Made by a program: the position numbers and the translations under genes. Positions 8,820 through 16,748 of a stretch of 64,000 bases of DNA are shown piece by piece (position 1 is the first letter of the stretch; each line of letters begins with the position of its first letter). The DNA comes from Profundicola sp048268105 (GTDB lineage: Bacteria > Bacteroidota > Bacteroidia > Flavobacteriales > Weeksellaceae), in assembly GCA_048268105.1 (NCBI GenBank), contig JBLWWH010000009.1:1-64000 (forward strand), given 5' to 3'. A model generated the notes under the pieces. The model had not been told where the DNA came from and made no database searches. It saw only the letters and a program-made list of their open reading frames with translations.

Positions 8820-8830
8820 GAATTGGCTTT
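8801..8830 (-). terminator. Terminator hairpin spanning the ung stop codon
   Basis: Perfect 13-base arms AAAGCCAATTCTT / AAGAATTGGCTTT with loop TGGT. The minus-strand copy is followed by a T-rich run, so it terminates the 8854-9336 lipoprotein gene. The ung stop TAA (8817-8819) sits at the loop/arm junction, so the same DNA codes for the end of Ung. Confidence 0.8.
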
Positions 8831-8853
8831 CATGAGTTTTTATGGTTTATGAA

Positions 8854-9336
8854 TTATTCGATATAGATTATAAAATCTGTTTCAGAAGCTTCTTGGTCTG
8901 AGTTTTCAGCATCTAATAAGCCAACAACTTCATATTCACCTGGATTTAAAGAAATTGTTGAAGCTTCTGAAGTTGCTTCTTGAACAACTTTTCCATCTTT
9001 TTGTTTAACTAAATATTGTACTCCTGAATCCACAGACTCGAGTCTAAAACTATATTCCTTGGCTTCGTTCAGAACATTAAAAGTAAAACTTTGGGTCTTA
9101 GGTGATGAAAATGAACCTCTGAATTCTTGTTTTTGAAGTTCGATATTTTCATTAGCTACCATATTGTTATTTTCATCATCTAGACCAGTACTTCCTTGAT
9201 ATTGTTCTGGAGTTTGATCACCTTCTAACACCTGTTCTGAGGTCGTATCCTCTTCTTGAATATTTTCTGCTTGTCGCTCACAAGCTACATTAATTAAAGA
9301 AAATGAAATTAGGGCTGTTAAAAATAGATTTTTCAT
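8854..9336 (-). CDS. Small acidic lipoprotein, beta-rich
   Basis: 160 residues from the ATG at 9336. The frame runs 147 bases further upstream, but that part has no protein character and holds a 38-bp palindrome and a -7 box. The N-terminus MKNLFLTALISFSLINVAC is a lipoprotein signal (Cys19). An acidic low-complexity stretch (residues 20-70) follows, then a domain with repeated beta strands (FRGSFSSPKTQSFTFNV ... YEVVGLLD). No known family is recognised. It is probably surface- or periplasm-facing. Its start is about 43 bases below a TAACTTTG -7 box and its own terminator overlaps ung. Confidence 0.8.
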   Translation of the reverse strand: MKNLFLTALISFSLINVACERQAENIQEEDTTSEQVLEGDQTPEQYQGSTGLDDENNNMVANENIELQKQEFRGSFSSPKTQSFTFNVLNEAKEYSFRLESVDSGVQYLVKQKDGKVVQEATSEASTISLNPGEYEVVGLLDAENSDQEASETDFIIYIE

Positions 9337-9378
9337 AATTATTAAATTTTGTTTTATGTTAATGCTCAATAAGTAATC

Positions 9379-9386
9379 CAAAGTTA
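9379..9386 (-). promoter_or_regulatory. -7 box of the acidic lipoprotein gene
   Basis: TAACTTTG on the minus strand matches TAnnTTTG. The -33 region is only T-rich. The perfect palindrome at 9411-9448 lies just upstream, where an operator could act. Confidence 0.5.
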
Positions 9387-9410
9387 AATGTAAAATGAAA
9401 AAACAGCATA

Positions 9411-9448
9411 AATTTTGACAAATAATATTAATATTATTTGTCAAAATT
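9411..9448. promoter_or_regulatory. Perfect 38-bp palindrome between divergent genes
   Basis: The left arm AATTTTGACAAATAATATT (9411-9429) is followed with no spacer by its exact reverse complement (9430-9448). It lies in the 195-base gap between the acidic lipoprotein (-) and tesB (+), about 25 bases above the lipoprotein -7 box and 50 bases above the tesB -7 box. It is upstream of both genes, so it is not a terminator for either. An operator for a symmetric regulator is the simplest reading; a protein-bound or cruciform structure is possible. Confidence 0.75.
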
Positions 9449-9499
9449 GCGATTGATAAATTAAATCCTTTATATACCAACAAAATAATTGGTTTGAAT

Positions 9500-9507
9500 T
9501 ATCTTTG
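9500..9507 (+). promoter_or_regulatory. -7 box of tesB
   Basis: TATCTTTG matches TAnnTTTG, 25 bases upstream of the ATG at 9532. A TTG inside this box at 9505 could be mistaken for a start codon. Confidence 0.55.
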
Positions 9508-9531
9508 AACCCATATTGCTTAAAAATAACA

Positions 9532-10389
9532 ATGACTAAGGTTTCACAATTAATAGATTTAATACATCTAGAACAGCTAGAAGATCAAATTTTCAAGGGC
9601 AGGAATGAGCCCATCGGCAGTCCTTCCATTTTTGGTGGTCAAGTTATTGCCCAAGCAGTTTATGCTATGAGTCAATCTGCGCCAAAAGGAAGATTTTGCA
9701 ATTCATATCACTGTTATTTCATATTACCCGGTGATTTAAAAGAACCAGTTTATTACGAAGTTGAAACTATTCGCGATGGTGGTAGTTTTTCTGTGAGACG
9801 TGTTAAGGCCAAGCAAAAAAATAGAGTTATATTTTTTATGGGTGCTAGTTTCCATGGGTTAGAAGAAGGCTATGATCATCAATTAGAAATGCCCAAAGTA
9901 CCACATCATGAAGGACTCTATAGTTGGGATCAGATGTATGAACAATTAAAAGGTTTCTTACCAAAGTCGGTTGAACAATTCTTATCTATTGAACGACCTA
10001 TTTCATTTAAACCAACTGTTATTAACAACCCGATTAAAAGAAAAAAATTAGATCCTTTTCAAAGCATCTGGTTTAAGATAAAGGGAGAAATGAAAAATGA
10101 TCCAATTTATAATAGAAGTATTCTTTCCTATATTTCTGATTATAATATATTGACCACGGCGCTACATCCGCATGCTGAAGTTGCACATTTTGGCAATACA
10201 CAAATGGCAACTTTAGATCACTCTATGTGGTTCTTTAGAGAATGTGATATCAACGAATGGATGTTATTTAGTATTGAATCTCCTAGCGCTTCGGGTGCAA
10301 GAGGATTTGCGAGAGGCAACATATTCTCGGAATCTGGTCAGCTAATTGCTAGTGTGACCCAGGAAGGTTTAATGCGACCAATAAAATAA
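9532..10389 (+). CDS. tesB: Acyl-CoA thioesterase II
   Basis: 285 residues, the usual TesB size, with the double hot-dog fold. The N-terminal half has the signature GSPSIFGGQVIAQAV. The C-terminal half has SDYNILTTALHPH (catalytic Asp region), LDHSMWFFR and ESPSASGARGFARGNIF, ending in SVTQEGLMRP. It hydrolyses acyl-CoA to free fatty acid and CoA in the cytoplasm. The ATG at 9532 is preferred because the upstream TTG of the same frame lies inside the -7 promoter box. It is followed 23 bases later by a thioredoxin-like lipoprotein gene. Confidence 0.95.
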   Translation: MTKVSQLIDLIHLEQLEDQIFKGRNEPIGSPSIFGGQVIAQAVYAMSQSAPKGRFCNSYHCYFILPGDLKEPVYYEVETIRDGGSFSVRRVKAKQKNRVIFFMGASFHGLEEGYDHQLEMPKVPHHEGLYSWDQMYEQLKGFLPKSVEQFLSIERPISFKPTVINNPIKRKKLDPFQSIWFKIKGEMKNDPIYNRSILSYISDYNILTTALHPHAEVAHFGNTQMATLDHSMWFFRECDINEWMLFSIESPSASGARGFARGNIFSESGQLIASVTQEGLMRPIK

Positions 10390-10412
10390 TTAATTAAAAT
10401 AATATAAGATAA

Positions 10413-11441
10413 ATGAAAATTTTAAAGAATTCATTAGGGGCTTTGTTAGCAACGATGTTTATTATGACATCATGTGAAAAAGAACCCAAGAACTATGCAA
10501 CTTTCTCTGGTGAAGTAGCTAACATTAATGCTGATATGGATAGTGTAATTGTATTCATTCCGAATGGATACAGAAAAGCTATTGTTTTAAAAGATGATGG
10601 AACTTTCAGTGATACATTAAAAGTAGAAGAAGGAAAATATCGTTTTAAGATTGGTGACGAATACGGAACGATGTATTTAAAGAATAATGAATCTCTTCAT
10701 CTTAAAACTGATTATAAGGATTTCGATAAAGCTCTAAAATTCACGGGGCAAGGTGGGATTCTTAAGAAAACGCAAGCTGAAACTAAACTTTTGCACCTAA
10801 ATATGGAGACATTTAGCGCAGAAGTAGCTGGGATGGAAGAAGAAGCTTTTAATCAAAAAATGGCTGATTTTAAAAGCAATTATGACAAGTTAAAATCTGA
10901 ATACAAAGACTTAGATCCATCATTTTGGAAAGAGTCTGATGAAAGTGTAGAAAAAAGCATTGAAGGATTTAAAGAGTATAGAGCTAGTAAAATTGCCATT
11001 GCAGAGAAATTTACCGGCATTAAATCACCAAGCTTTGCGATGGAAAACATCGATGGAGAAACGATTAAATTAGAAGATTTTGCTGGCAAATATGTTTATG
11101 TAGATGTTTGGGCGACTTGGTGTGGACCTTGTAAGAGAGAAATCCCTTCATTAAAGAAAATCGAAGAGCAATACAAAGACAAGGATCTTGTGGTGGTAAG
11201 TATGTCGATTGATGAGGCAAAAGACAAAAATAAGTGGAAAAATTTTGTGAAAGATGAAGATTTACAAGGTGTTCAGATTTTCGCTGAAAATGCTTGGAAA
11301 TCAAGTTTCGTAACAGAGTTTGAGATTAAATCGATACCACGATTTATCTTAATTGGCCCAGATGGAATGGTAGTTGATCCAGATGCTCCAAGACCAAGTG
11401 ATCCAGCTTTGGTTGAATTATTTAATGATTTAAATATCTAA
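10413..11441 (+). CDS. TlpA/ResA-like thiol-disulfide lipoprotein
   Basis: 342 residues. The lipoprotein signal ends at MTSC (Cys21). Residues 25-120 form an N-terminal beta domain of the type found in front of Bacteroidota TlpA proteins (resembling DUF4369). A helical linker is followed by a thioredoxin-like domain from about 205, with active site WATWCGPCKREIPSL and the cis-Pro region IKSIPRFILIGPDG. It should act at the periplasmic face as a reductase or thiol exchanger for cytochrome or envelope proteins. It is separated by 23 bases from tesB and may share its transcript. Confidence 0.93.
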   Translation: MKILKNSLGALLATMFIMTSCEKEPKNYATFSGEVANINADMDSVIVFIPNGYRKAIVLKDDGTFSDTLKVEEGKYRFKIGDEYGTMYLKNNESLHLKTDYKDFDKALKFTGQGGILKKTQAETKLLHLNMETFSAEVAGMEEEAFNQKMADFKSNYDKLKSEYKDLDPSFWKESDESVEKSIEGFKEYRASKIAIAEKFTGIKSPSFAMENIDGETIKLEDFAGKYVYVDVWATWCGPCKREIPSLKKIEEQYKDKDLVVVSMSIDEAKDKNKWKNFVKDEDLQGVQIFAENAWKSSFVTEFEIKSIPRFILIGPDGMVVDPDAPRPSDPALVELFNDLNI

Positions 11442-11512
11442 TTCAATTATTCTAAATTAATGTTGAAATTGTGAATTTCACGTAGTTTAGCTTTTCTTAC
11501 ATTTAATTTTAA

Positions 11513-11520
11513 TAATTTTG
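11513..11520 (+). promoter_or_regulatory. -7 box of pdhB
   Basis: TAATTTTG matches TAnnTTTG, 20 bases before the ATG at 11540. The -33 element is weak (TTTAG). Confidence 0.55.
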
Positions 11521-11539
11521 TAACTCTTAAAAATTTAAT

Positions 11540-12517
11540 ATGACCGAAAAGACATTTAGAGAAGTGATCGCAGAAGCCATGAGCGAAGAAATGCGTCGCG
11601 ATGATTCTATATATTTAATGGGAGAAGAAGTTGCTGAATATAATGGTGCCTATAAAGCGTCTAAAGGAATGTTAGATGAATTTGGACCTAAGCGTGTTAT
11701 TGATACGCCCATTGCAGAATTAGGATTTTCTGGAATTGCTATTGGTTCTGCCATGAACGGAAATCGCCCGATTGTTGAATATATGACTTTCAACTTTTCA
11801 TTAGTGGCCATTGATCAAGTAATCAACAACGCCGCTAAAATGAGACAAATGTCGGGAGGCCAATGGAATATTCCAATCGTATTTAGAGGGCCTACAGCTT
11901 CTGCTGGACAATTAGGAGCTACTCACTCACAAGCTTTTGAGAGTTGGTATGCCAATTGTCCGGGACTGAAGGTAGTTGTACCATCTAACCCATATGATGC
12001 CAAAGGTTTATTGAAGTCAGCGATTCGTGATAACGATCCTGTCATCTTTATGGAATCTGAGCAAATGTATGGAGACAAGATGGAGATTCCAGATAGCGAA
12101 TATCTGATTCCTATTGGTGTTGCAGATATTAAAAGAGAAGGAACCGATTGTACCATTGTTTCTTTTGGAAAAGTTATAAAAGAGGCTTATAAAGCAGCAG
12201 AAGAATTAGCCAAAGACGGAATCAATGTGGAAATTATCGACATTAGAACAGTTCGTCCATTGGATTATGAAACTATTTTAAAGTCAGTTAAGAAAACAAA
12301 TCGCTTGGTAATTTTAGAAGAAGCCTGGCCATTTGCTTCTGTATCTTCCGAAATCACTTATATGGTTCAGCAAAAAGCATTTGATTATTTAGATGCGCCT
12401 ATTGAGCGTATATCTACACCAGATGTACCTGCACCTTATTCGCCAGCTTTATTAAAAAATTGGTACCCTACTCCTAACCAAGTAGTAGAAGCAGTAAAAA
12501 AAGTAATGTATAAATAA
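11540..12517 (+). CDS. pdhB: Pyruvate dehydrogenase E1 component, beta subunit
   Basis: 325 residues, typical length. Hallmarks are the N-terminal TFREVIAEAMSEEMRRD, the GEEVAEYNGAYKASKG cofactor-side segment, DTPIAELGFSGIAIG, and the C-terminal transketolase domain (DIRTVRPLDYETIL, VILEEAWPFASVSSEI). With the alpha subunit it decarboxylates pyruvate using thiamine diphosphate and passes the acetyl group to the E2 lipoyl domain. The alpha subunit and E2 are not in this window. The close paralogue (branched-chain 2-oxoacid E1 beta) is less likely given the overall pattern. It is followed 11 bases later by ppa, so the two are probably co-transcribed. Confidence 0.93.
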   Translation: MTEKTFREVIAEAMSEEMRRDDSIYLMGEEVAEYNGAYKASKGMLDEFGPKRVIDTPIAELGFSGIAIGSAMNGNRPIVEYMTFNFSLVAIDQVINNAAKMRQMSGGQWNIPIVFRGPTASAGQLGATHSQAFESWYANCPGLKVVVPSNPYDAKGLLKSAIRDNDPVIFMESEQMYGDKMEIPDSEYLIPIGVADIKREGTDCTIVSFGKVIKEAYKAAEELAKDGINVEIIDIRTVRPLDYETILKSVKKTNRLVILEEAWPFASVSSEITYMVQQKAFDYLDAPIERISTPDVPAPYSPALLKNWYPTPNQVVEAVKKVMYK

Positions 12518-12528
12518 TAAAATCTCAC

Positions 12529-13008
12529 ATGGAGAAATTTGATGTAATTGTAGAAATCCCTAAGGGTAGTAGAAATAAATACGAAATGGACAAAGATACT
12601 GGTAAAATTCGCCTGGATAGAACCATCTTCTCGTCCATGCACTATCCAGCGGATTATGGATTTATTCCAGACACCTTAGCGCTAGATGATGACCCTTTAG
12701 ACGTTTTAGTTTTAGTAACTGAACCAACGTTCCCAGGTTGTATTATAGAGGTTAAACCAATTGGAGTTTTCCACATGGAGGATGAAAAAGGTCCAGACGA
12801 AAAAGTAATCTGCGTTCCACTAGGTGATCCTGTTTGGAACAAAATGGATTCTTTAGAAGATTTAAACCCACATCTTTTAAGTGAAATTGAACACTTCTTT
12901 AGAGTTTATAAAGACTTAGAAGATAAAAAGGTTGATACCCAAGGTTGGGGAACCAAAGAAGAAGCAATCAAAATTGTAAAGGATTGTTTTGCTCGATACG
13001 AAGGATAA
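12529..13008 (+). CDS. ppa: Family I inorganic pyrophosphatase
   Basis: 159 residues. It shows the family I active-site set: EIPKGSRNKYE, HYPADYGFIP and DDDPLDVLVL with the metal-binding Asp residues, plus GWGTKEEA near the C-terminus. It hydrolyses pyrophosphate to phosphate in the cytosol and so pulls biosynthetic reactions forward. It is the second gene after pdhB and ends at a strong terminator shared with the minus-strand permease gene. Confidence 0.97.
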   Translation: MEKFDVIVEIPKGSRNKYEMDKDTGKIRLDRTIFSSMHYPADYGFIPDTLALDDDPLDVLVLVTEPTFPGCIIEVKPIGVFHMEDEKGPDEKVICVPLGDPVWNKMDSLEDLNPHLLSEIEHFFRVYKDLEDKKVDTQGWGTKEEAIKIVKDCFARYEG

Positions 13009-13035
13009 AATCATATTATAGTATATCTGAATAAA

Positions 13036-13068
13036 TAGAAAAAGCCGCAAGATTTGCGGCTTTTTCTA
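13036..13068. terminator. Bidirectional terminator
   Basis: AAAAAGCCGCAA / TTGCGGCTTTTT arms with loop GAT, bounded by A-rich and T-rich tracts. It serves ppa (+) and the permease gene (-). Confidence 0.9.
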
Positions 13069-13071
13069 TTT

Positions 13072-14148
13072 TTAATACTTTCTAACTCGAGGGTCTAAAA
13101 ATCCATATATGATATCAACCAAAATATTAATAATTATAAATGAAATGGCAATAACCAATACAGCACCCATAATCACAGGCTGATCTAATGTATTCAAAGC
13201 ATTTACGATTTCTTTTCCCAAACCATTCCAACCAAAAATAAACTCTACAAAAACAGCTCCTGCTAACATTCCTGCAAACCAACCAGATGCTGCTGTTATC
13301 ACTGGGTTTAAAGCATTTTTAAGCGCATGTCTCTGAATTACCTGACGTTTACTTAAACCTTTAGCAAAAGCAGTTCTAATAAAATCTTTGTTCATAACCT
13401 CTAACAAAGAATTTCTAGTTAATTGTGTGATAACAGCCAATGGACGTATACCTAAGGTTAATGATGGTAAAATTAAATTCTTAAGCGTTAAATGCTTTCC
13501 GATACCATAATCATCTACTTCATATAAACTTCCGGTCATATTAAGCTGTGTCCAATCGGATAATACATAGGCAAAGAACCAAGCCATTAAAATGGCGGAG
13601 AAAAATGAAGGTAAGCTCATGCCAATCGAAGTTAACACCAATAGTAATTTATCTATCCAACCACCTTTGTTCAAAGCCGAAACAATGCCCAATACTATTC
13701 CCAAAAAGAATGCTATGATGATAGCAAACAAAGCTAAAAGCATGGTGTTCGGGAGGGTTTCTTTTATAATTTGCAATACGGGTTTTCCTTGCTGTTGAAA
13801 AGATTCTCTTAAATAAGGAACTTTTACAGCTAAATCATACCCACCTATCGAAAATAGCTTACTTCCGTTGTGTTTGCTATCACTAAAATAGGTATAATCA
13901 TCAAAATCTTGAGAATGTACTGATATAGGAGATAAATCATTTAAGTAGTAGAAATACTGTGTAAGTATGGGCTGATCTAAACCTAAATTCTTGCGAATTG
14001 CTGCAAGTTGTGCTGGATCTTCATTTTGGTCTAGCATCATTCTAGCAGGATCACCCTGCATAACGTTAAACAAAATGAAAATTACCGTAATCACACCCAG
14101 AAGAGTGAGAAAGCCATAACCAATTCTACCTAGAATATAATTTATCAA
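13072..14148 (-). CDS. ABC transporter permease of the oligopeptide/dipeptide (OppB/DppB) type
   Basis: 358 residues. An N-terminal transmembrane helix (GFLTLLGVITVIFILFNVM) precedes the family segment GDPARMMLDQNEDPAQ...IRKNLGLDQPI. After a roughly 50-residue insertion come five helices, and the cytoplasmic EAA loop with its conserved Gly (DFIRTAFAKGLSKRQVIQRHA) contacts the ATPase. It should form half of the channel for peptide or nickel import. The partner permease, ATPases and binding protein are not in the window. Its start overlaps the stop of the BT_3928 gene by 4 bases (ATGA type), so it is the last gene of a three-gene minus-strand unit. Confidence 0.93.
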   Translation of the reverse strand: MINYILGRIGYGFLTLLGVITVIFILFNVMQGDPARMMLDQNEDPAQLAAIRKNLGLDQPILTQYFYYLNDLSPISVHSQDFDDYTYFSDSKHNGSKLFSIGGYDLAVKVPYLRESFQQQGKPVLQIIKETLPNTMLLALFAIIIAFFLGIVLGIVSALNKGGWIDKLLLVLTSIGMSLPSFFSAILMAWFFAYVLSDWTQLNMTGSLYEVDDYGIGKHLTLKNLILPSLTLGIRPLAVITQLTRNSLLEVMNKDFIRTAFAKGLSKRQVIQRHALKNALNPVITAASGWFAGMLAGAVFVEFIFGWNGLGKEIVNALNTLDQPVIMGAVLVIAISFIIINILVDIIYGFLDPRVRKY

Positions 14149-15266
14149 TTCAATATTTTTTGAATTTCTGCCTCATTTGGAATATCATTCCAATTATATT
14201 TTCCTACTACAGTACCTTTTTTAAGCAATAAAATCCCTGGATTCGCACGAATCATAGTTTTTAAAGTCACAGGATCCATAAAGCAATTCGGCAATCCGTT
14301 GGACTCAATAGCATACGGTGACAAACTTAAAATTTCTAGATCGCTATCCTTTAAGTTATTAATCAATGTATTGATTTTCCCAGTACCTTTTTCAGAAGCT
14401 TTTGCAGGAATTGAAGTTACAACAAACATTAATTTGTCTACTTCAAGATAATATTCTGTTTTATCACCTTCATCACCACAATCAATCATAAAGTCAGAAA
14501 TCGGAGGCTCATACCCTTTCTTAACAATTCTATCTTCAGTTTTCTCTATTTCCCATGGAGTGCCACCGGACCAATAGTTTTTATTTCCCAAATACTCATC
14601 CTCGGTTAACCTAACTTTCTGCTTATTTAATTTATTTTTAAGGTGATAAATCATTTCTATTTGGGTAGTTTCTAAGCCGAGTTCCTCTGCTGATTTCATT
14701 CCTTCGGTGATATTATTCCCCACTGCATAAGCTCTAAAATCCTTTATAGGTAAATGAAAAATACCTTGATAGGCAATAACAATAGAAGCAATCAATGCGG
14801 CAGCTGTTACATACTTTCCTAGCGGTTTTGCCAACATAGGTTTAATATGTTTTCTACCTGCCCATAATATTAAAATTAATACCAGAAGTATTACATCCTT
14901 AGTAAATGATTCCCAAGGTTCTAACGATATGGCATCTCCAAAACAACCGCAGTCTGTTACTTTATTAAAGTATGCCGAATAAAAGGTCAAGAAGGTAAAG
15001 AATACAATTAATCCAAGTAAGCTCCATAAGGTGAATTTTCTATATATTCCTAAGATTAAAAGAACCCCTAAGACTATTTCAAATATCACGAAGAAAGTTG
15101 CGATGGGCAACGCATAGGCTTCTAAAAAAGGAATATTAAATACCGAAGCAGAGAAATATTCTTCTAATTTAATAGAGAAGCCAATGGGATCTATGGTTTT
15201 CACTAAACCAGAAAAAATGAATAGCACTCCTACTACCCAACGTAAAATTAAAATTATATACTTCAT
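14145..15266 (-). CDS. BT_3928-family membrane protein (DoxX/MauE-like with thioredoxin-like tail)
   Basis: 373 residues. The N-terminal half has four to five helices of the DoxX/MauE type (ILRWVVGVLFIFSGLVK, then a TDCGCFGDAI cysteine motif between helices). The C-terminal half is periplasmic and has a degenerate thioredoxin-like end (NPGILLLKKGTVVGKYNW) without a CxxC motif. Family members occur across Bacteroidota, often next to DUF1599, tpiA and folP genes, as here. Function is not established; a role in membrane redox or thiol chemistry is inferred. It sits 2 bases after DUF1599 and overlaps the permease, so translation of the three is likely coupled. Confidence 0.88.
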   Translation of the reverse strand: MKYIILILRWVVGVLFIFSGLVKTIDPIGFSIKLEEYFSASVFNIPFLEAYALPIATFFVIFEIVLGVLLILGIYRKFTLWSLLGLIVFFTFLTFYSAYFNKVTDCGCFGDAISLEPWESFTKDVILLVLILILWAGRKHIKPMLAKPLGKYVTAAALIASIVIAYQGIFHLPIKDFRAYAVGNNITEGMKSAEELGLETTQIEMIYHLKNKLNKQKVRLTEDEYLGNKNYWSGGTPWEIEKTEDRIVKKGYEPPISDFMIDCGDEGDKTEYYLEVDKLMFVVTSIPAKASEKGTGKINTLINNLKDSDLEILSLSPYAIESNGLPNCFMDPVTLKTMIRANPGILLLKKGTVVGKYNWNDIPNEAEIQKILN

Positions 15267-15268
15267 AA

Positions 15269-15820
15269 TTATTGATTTGAATCTTGTTCTGCAATATGAA
15301 TTAAAGAAAAGACAGCATAATTCAACATATCTAAATAATTTGCCTTTAAACCTTCTGAAACCAAAGTCTTTCCTTGGTTGTCCTCAATTTGCTTTATTCT
15401 TAAAATCTTTTGTAAAATTAAATCTGTAATAGACGAAACTCGCATATCACGCCAAGCCTCACCATAATCGTGATTCTTTCTTTCCATTAAATCTCTAGCC
15501 TCCTTAGCCTGAAAATCATATAATTCTAAGGCTTTCTCATTTTCTAAATCTGGAGAATCAACAACACCTAACTCTAACTGAATCAATGCAATAATAGAAT
15601 AATTAAGGATACCAATGAATTCACTTTTTTCGCCTTCTTCAACTTTCTTCACTTCATTCTCCTGAATACTTCTAATTCGATTGGCCTTAATATAAATTTG
15701 ATCCGTTACAGACGATAATCTAAGAATCCTCCAAGCTGTTCCATAATCTTGCAATTTATTTGCAAACAACTCGCGACATTCTTTTATTACTTCGTCATAT
15801 TGGTGTAATGTTTTTTCCAT
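15269..15820 (-). CDS. DUF1599 protein with internal duplication
   Basis: 183 residues from the ATG at 15820; an in-frame ATG at 15835 is possible but MEKTLHQYDEVIKECRELF matches the usual family start. The sequence contains two copies of one unit. Copy 1 has KLQDYGTAWRILRLSSVTDQ followed by KANRIRSIQE, and copy 2 has KNHDYGEAWRDMRVSSITDL followed by KILRIKQIED. Conserved Asp, Trp and Arg residues suggest a nucleotide-binding pocket repeated as an intramolecular dimer. DUF1599 has been linked to modified-nucleotide pathways by sequence analysis, but the function in this lineage is unknown. It is divergent from folP (79 bases apart). Confidence 0.88.
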   Translation of the reverse strand: MEKTLHQYDEVIKECRELFANKLQDYGTAWRILRLSSVTDQIYIKANRIRSIQENEVKKVEEGEKSEFIGILNYSIIALIQLELGVVDSPDLENEKALELYDFQAKEARDLMERKNHDYGEAWRDMRVSSITDLILQKILRIKQIEDNQGKTLVSEGLKANYLDMLNYAVFSLIHIAEQDSNQ

Positions 15821-15868
15821 ATTTTCGCAATGCACTCGTTTTTGGTAACGATTTTAGTGATTAATCTA

Positions 15869-15876
15869 CAAAAATA
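15869..15876 (-). promoter_or_regulatory. Possible -7 box of the DUF1599 unit
   Basis: TATTTTTG on the minus strand, 49 bases above the ATG at 15820. No matching -33 element is seen. Confidence 0.35.
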
Positions 15877-15899
15877 ATAAAACAAACAAGATTCCACGC

Positions 15900-16739
15900 A
15901 TGACTATCAACTGTAAAGGCAAATTACTCGATTTAAGCTCTCCAAAAGTGATGGGTATTCTTAATCTTACCCCCGACTCTTTCTTTGATGGTGGCAAACA
16001 CCACAACCAAGACAATATTCTAAAAACGGTTGAGCAAATGCTTGAGGATGGTTTGGATATCTTAGATATTGGAGGACAAAGCACGAAACCAGGTTCAGAA
16101 GTTATTTCCGCTGACGAAGAATTGCAAAGAGTTGAAACTATTTTAGATATAGTAATTAAGAATTTTCCTGATCTTATTATTTCGATTGATACTTTTTATA
16201 GTAAAGTTGCCCAACATGCTGTGGAAATGGGTGCTGCCATTATCAATGATATTTCAGCCGGGAGAATTGATAAGGATTTATTTAAAACAGTAGCCAAACT
16301 TAAGGTTCCCTATATCCTGATGCACATGCAAGGTATGCCAAAAGATATGCAAGCCGAGCCGCACTATGATAACATCATACAAGAGGTTAATTTATTTTTT
16401 GCAGAGAAAATTCAAGCATTGAAACAGCTGCATATCAATGATATCATTTTAGATCCTGGATATGGATTATTTGGAAAAACTTTAGAACATAACTTTCAGT
16501 TACTAAGAAATCAAGAATTATTAGGCTTTAAAGACTACCCTATCTTGGCAGGAGTCTCTAGAAAATCAATGATTTGCAAGACTTTAGGCGTAAATCCAAA
16601 AGATGCACTCAATGGAACTACTGCTGTCAATATGTTGGTGTTACAACATGGCGCTAGAATTTTGCGTGTACACGATGTTAAGGAGGCTAAAGAATGTATT
16701 AAAATTTTTGATTCCTATCAATCCGTACAAATATTGTAA
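15900..16739 (+). CDS. folP: Dihydropteroate synthase with a one-residue insertion in the beta6-alpha6 loop
   Basis: 279 residues, a complete TIM-barrel DHPS. Signatures run in order: GILNLTPDSFFDGG, DILDIGGQSTKPG, ISIDTFYS, IINDISAG, LMHMQGMP, SRKSM (220-224) and RVHDV. It joins 4-aminobenzoate to pterin pyrophosphate in folate synthesis and is the sulfonamide target. The loop that normally reads DPGFGFGK reads DPGYGLFGK (185-193), one residue longer. It heads a plus-strand run with an rRNA methyltransferase 9 bases downstream. No consensus promoter is obvious in the 79-base divergent gap. Confidence 0.96.
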   Translation: MTINCKGKLLDLSSPKVMGILNLTPDSFFDGGKHHNQDNILKTVEQMLEDGLDILDIGGQSTKPGSEVISADEELQRVETILDIVIKNFPDLIISIDTFYSKVAQHAVEMGAAIINDISAGRIDKDLFKTVAKLKVPYILMHMQGMPKDMQAEPHYDNIIQEVNLFFAEKIQALKQLHINDIILDPGYGLFGKTLEHNFQLLRNQELLGFKDYPILAGVSRKSMICKTLGVNPKDALNGTTAVNMLVLQHGARILRVHDVKEAKECIKIFDSYQSVQIL

Positions 16740-16748
16740 TTTTACCGC

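Noticed and set aside
9337..9483. N-terminal extension of the acidic lipoprotein up to 9483
   Set aside because: It would place 49 residues before a complete lipoprotein signal and run through the palindrome and promoter.
9505..9531. TTG at 9505 as the tesB start
   Set aside because: It lies inside a TATCTTTG -7 promoter box; the ATG at 9532 gives the normal TesB length.
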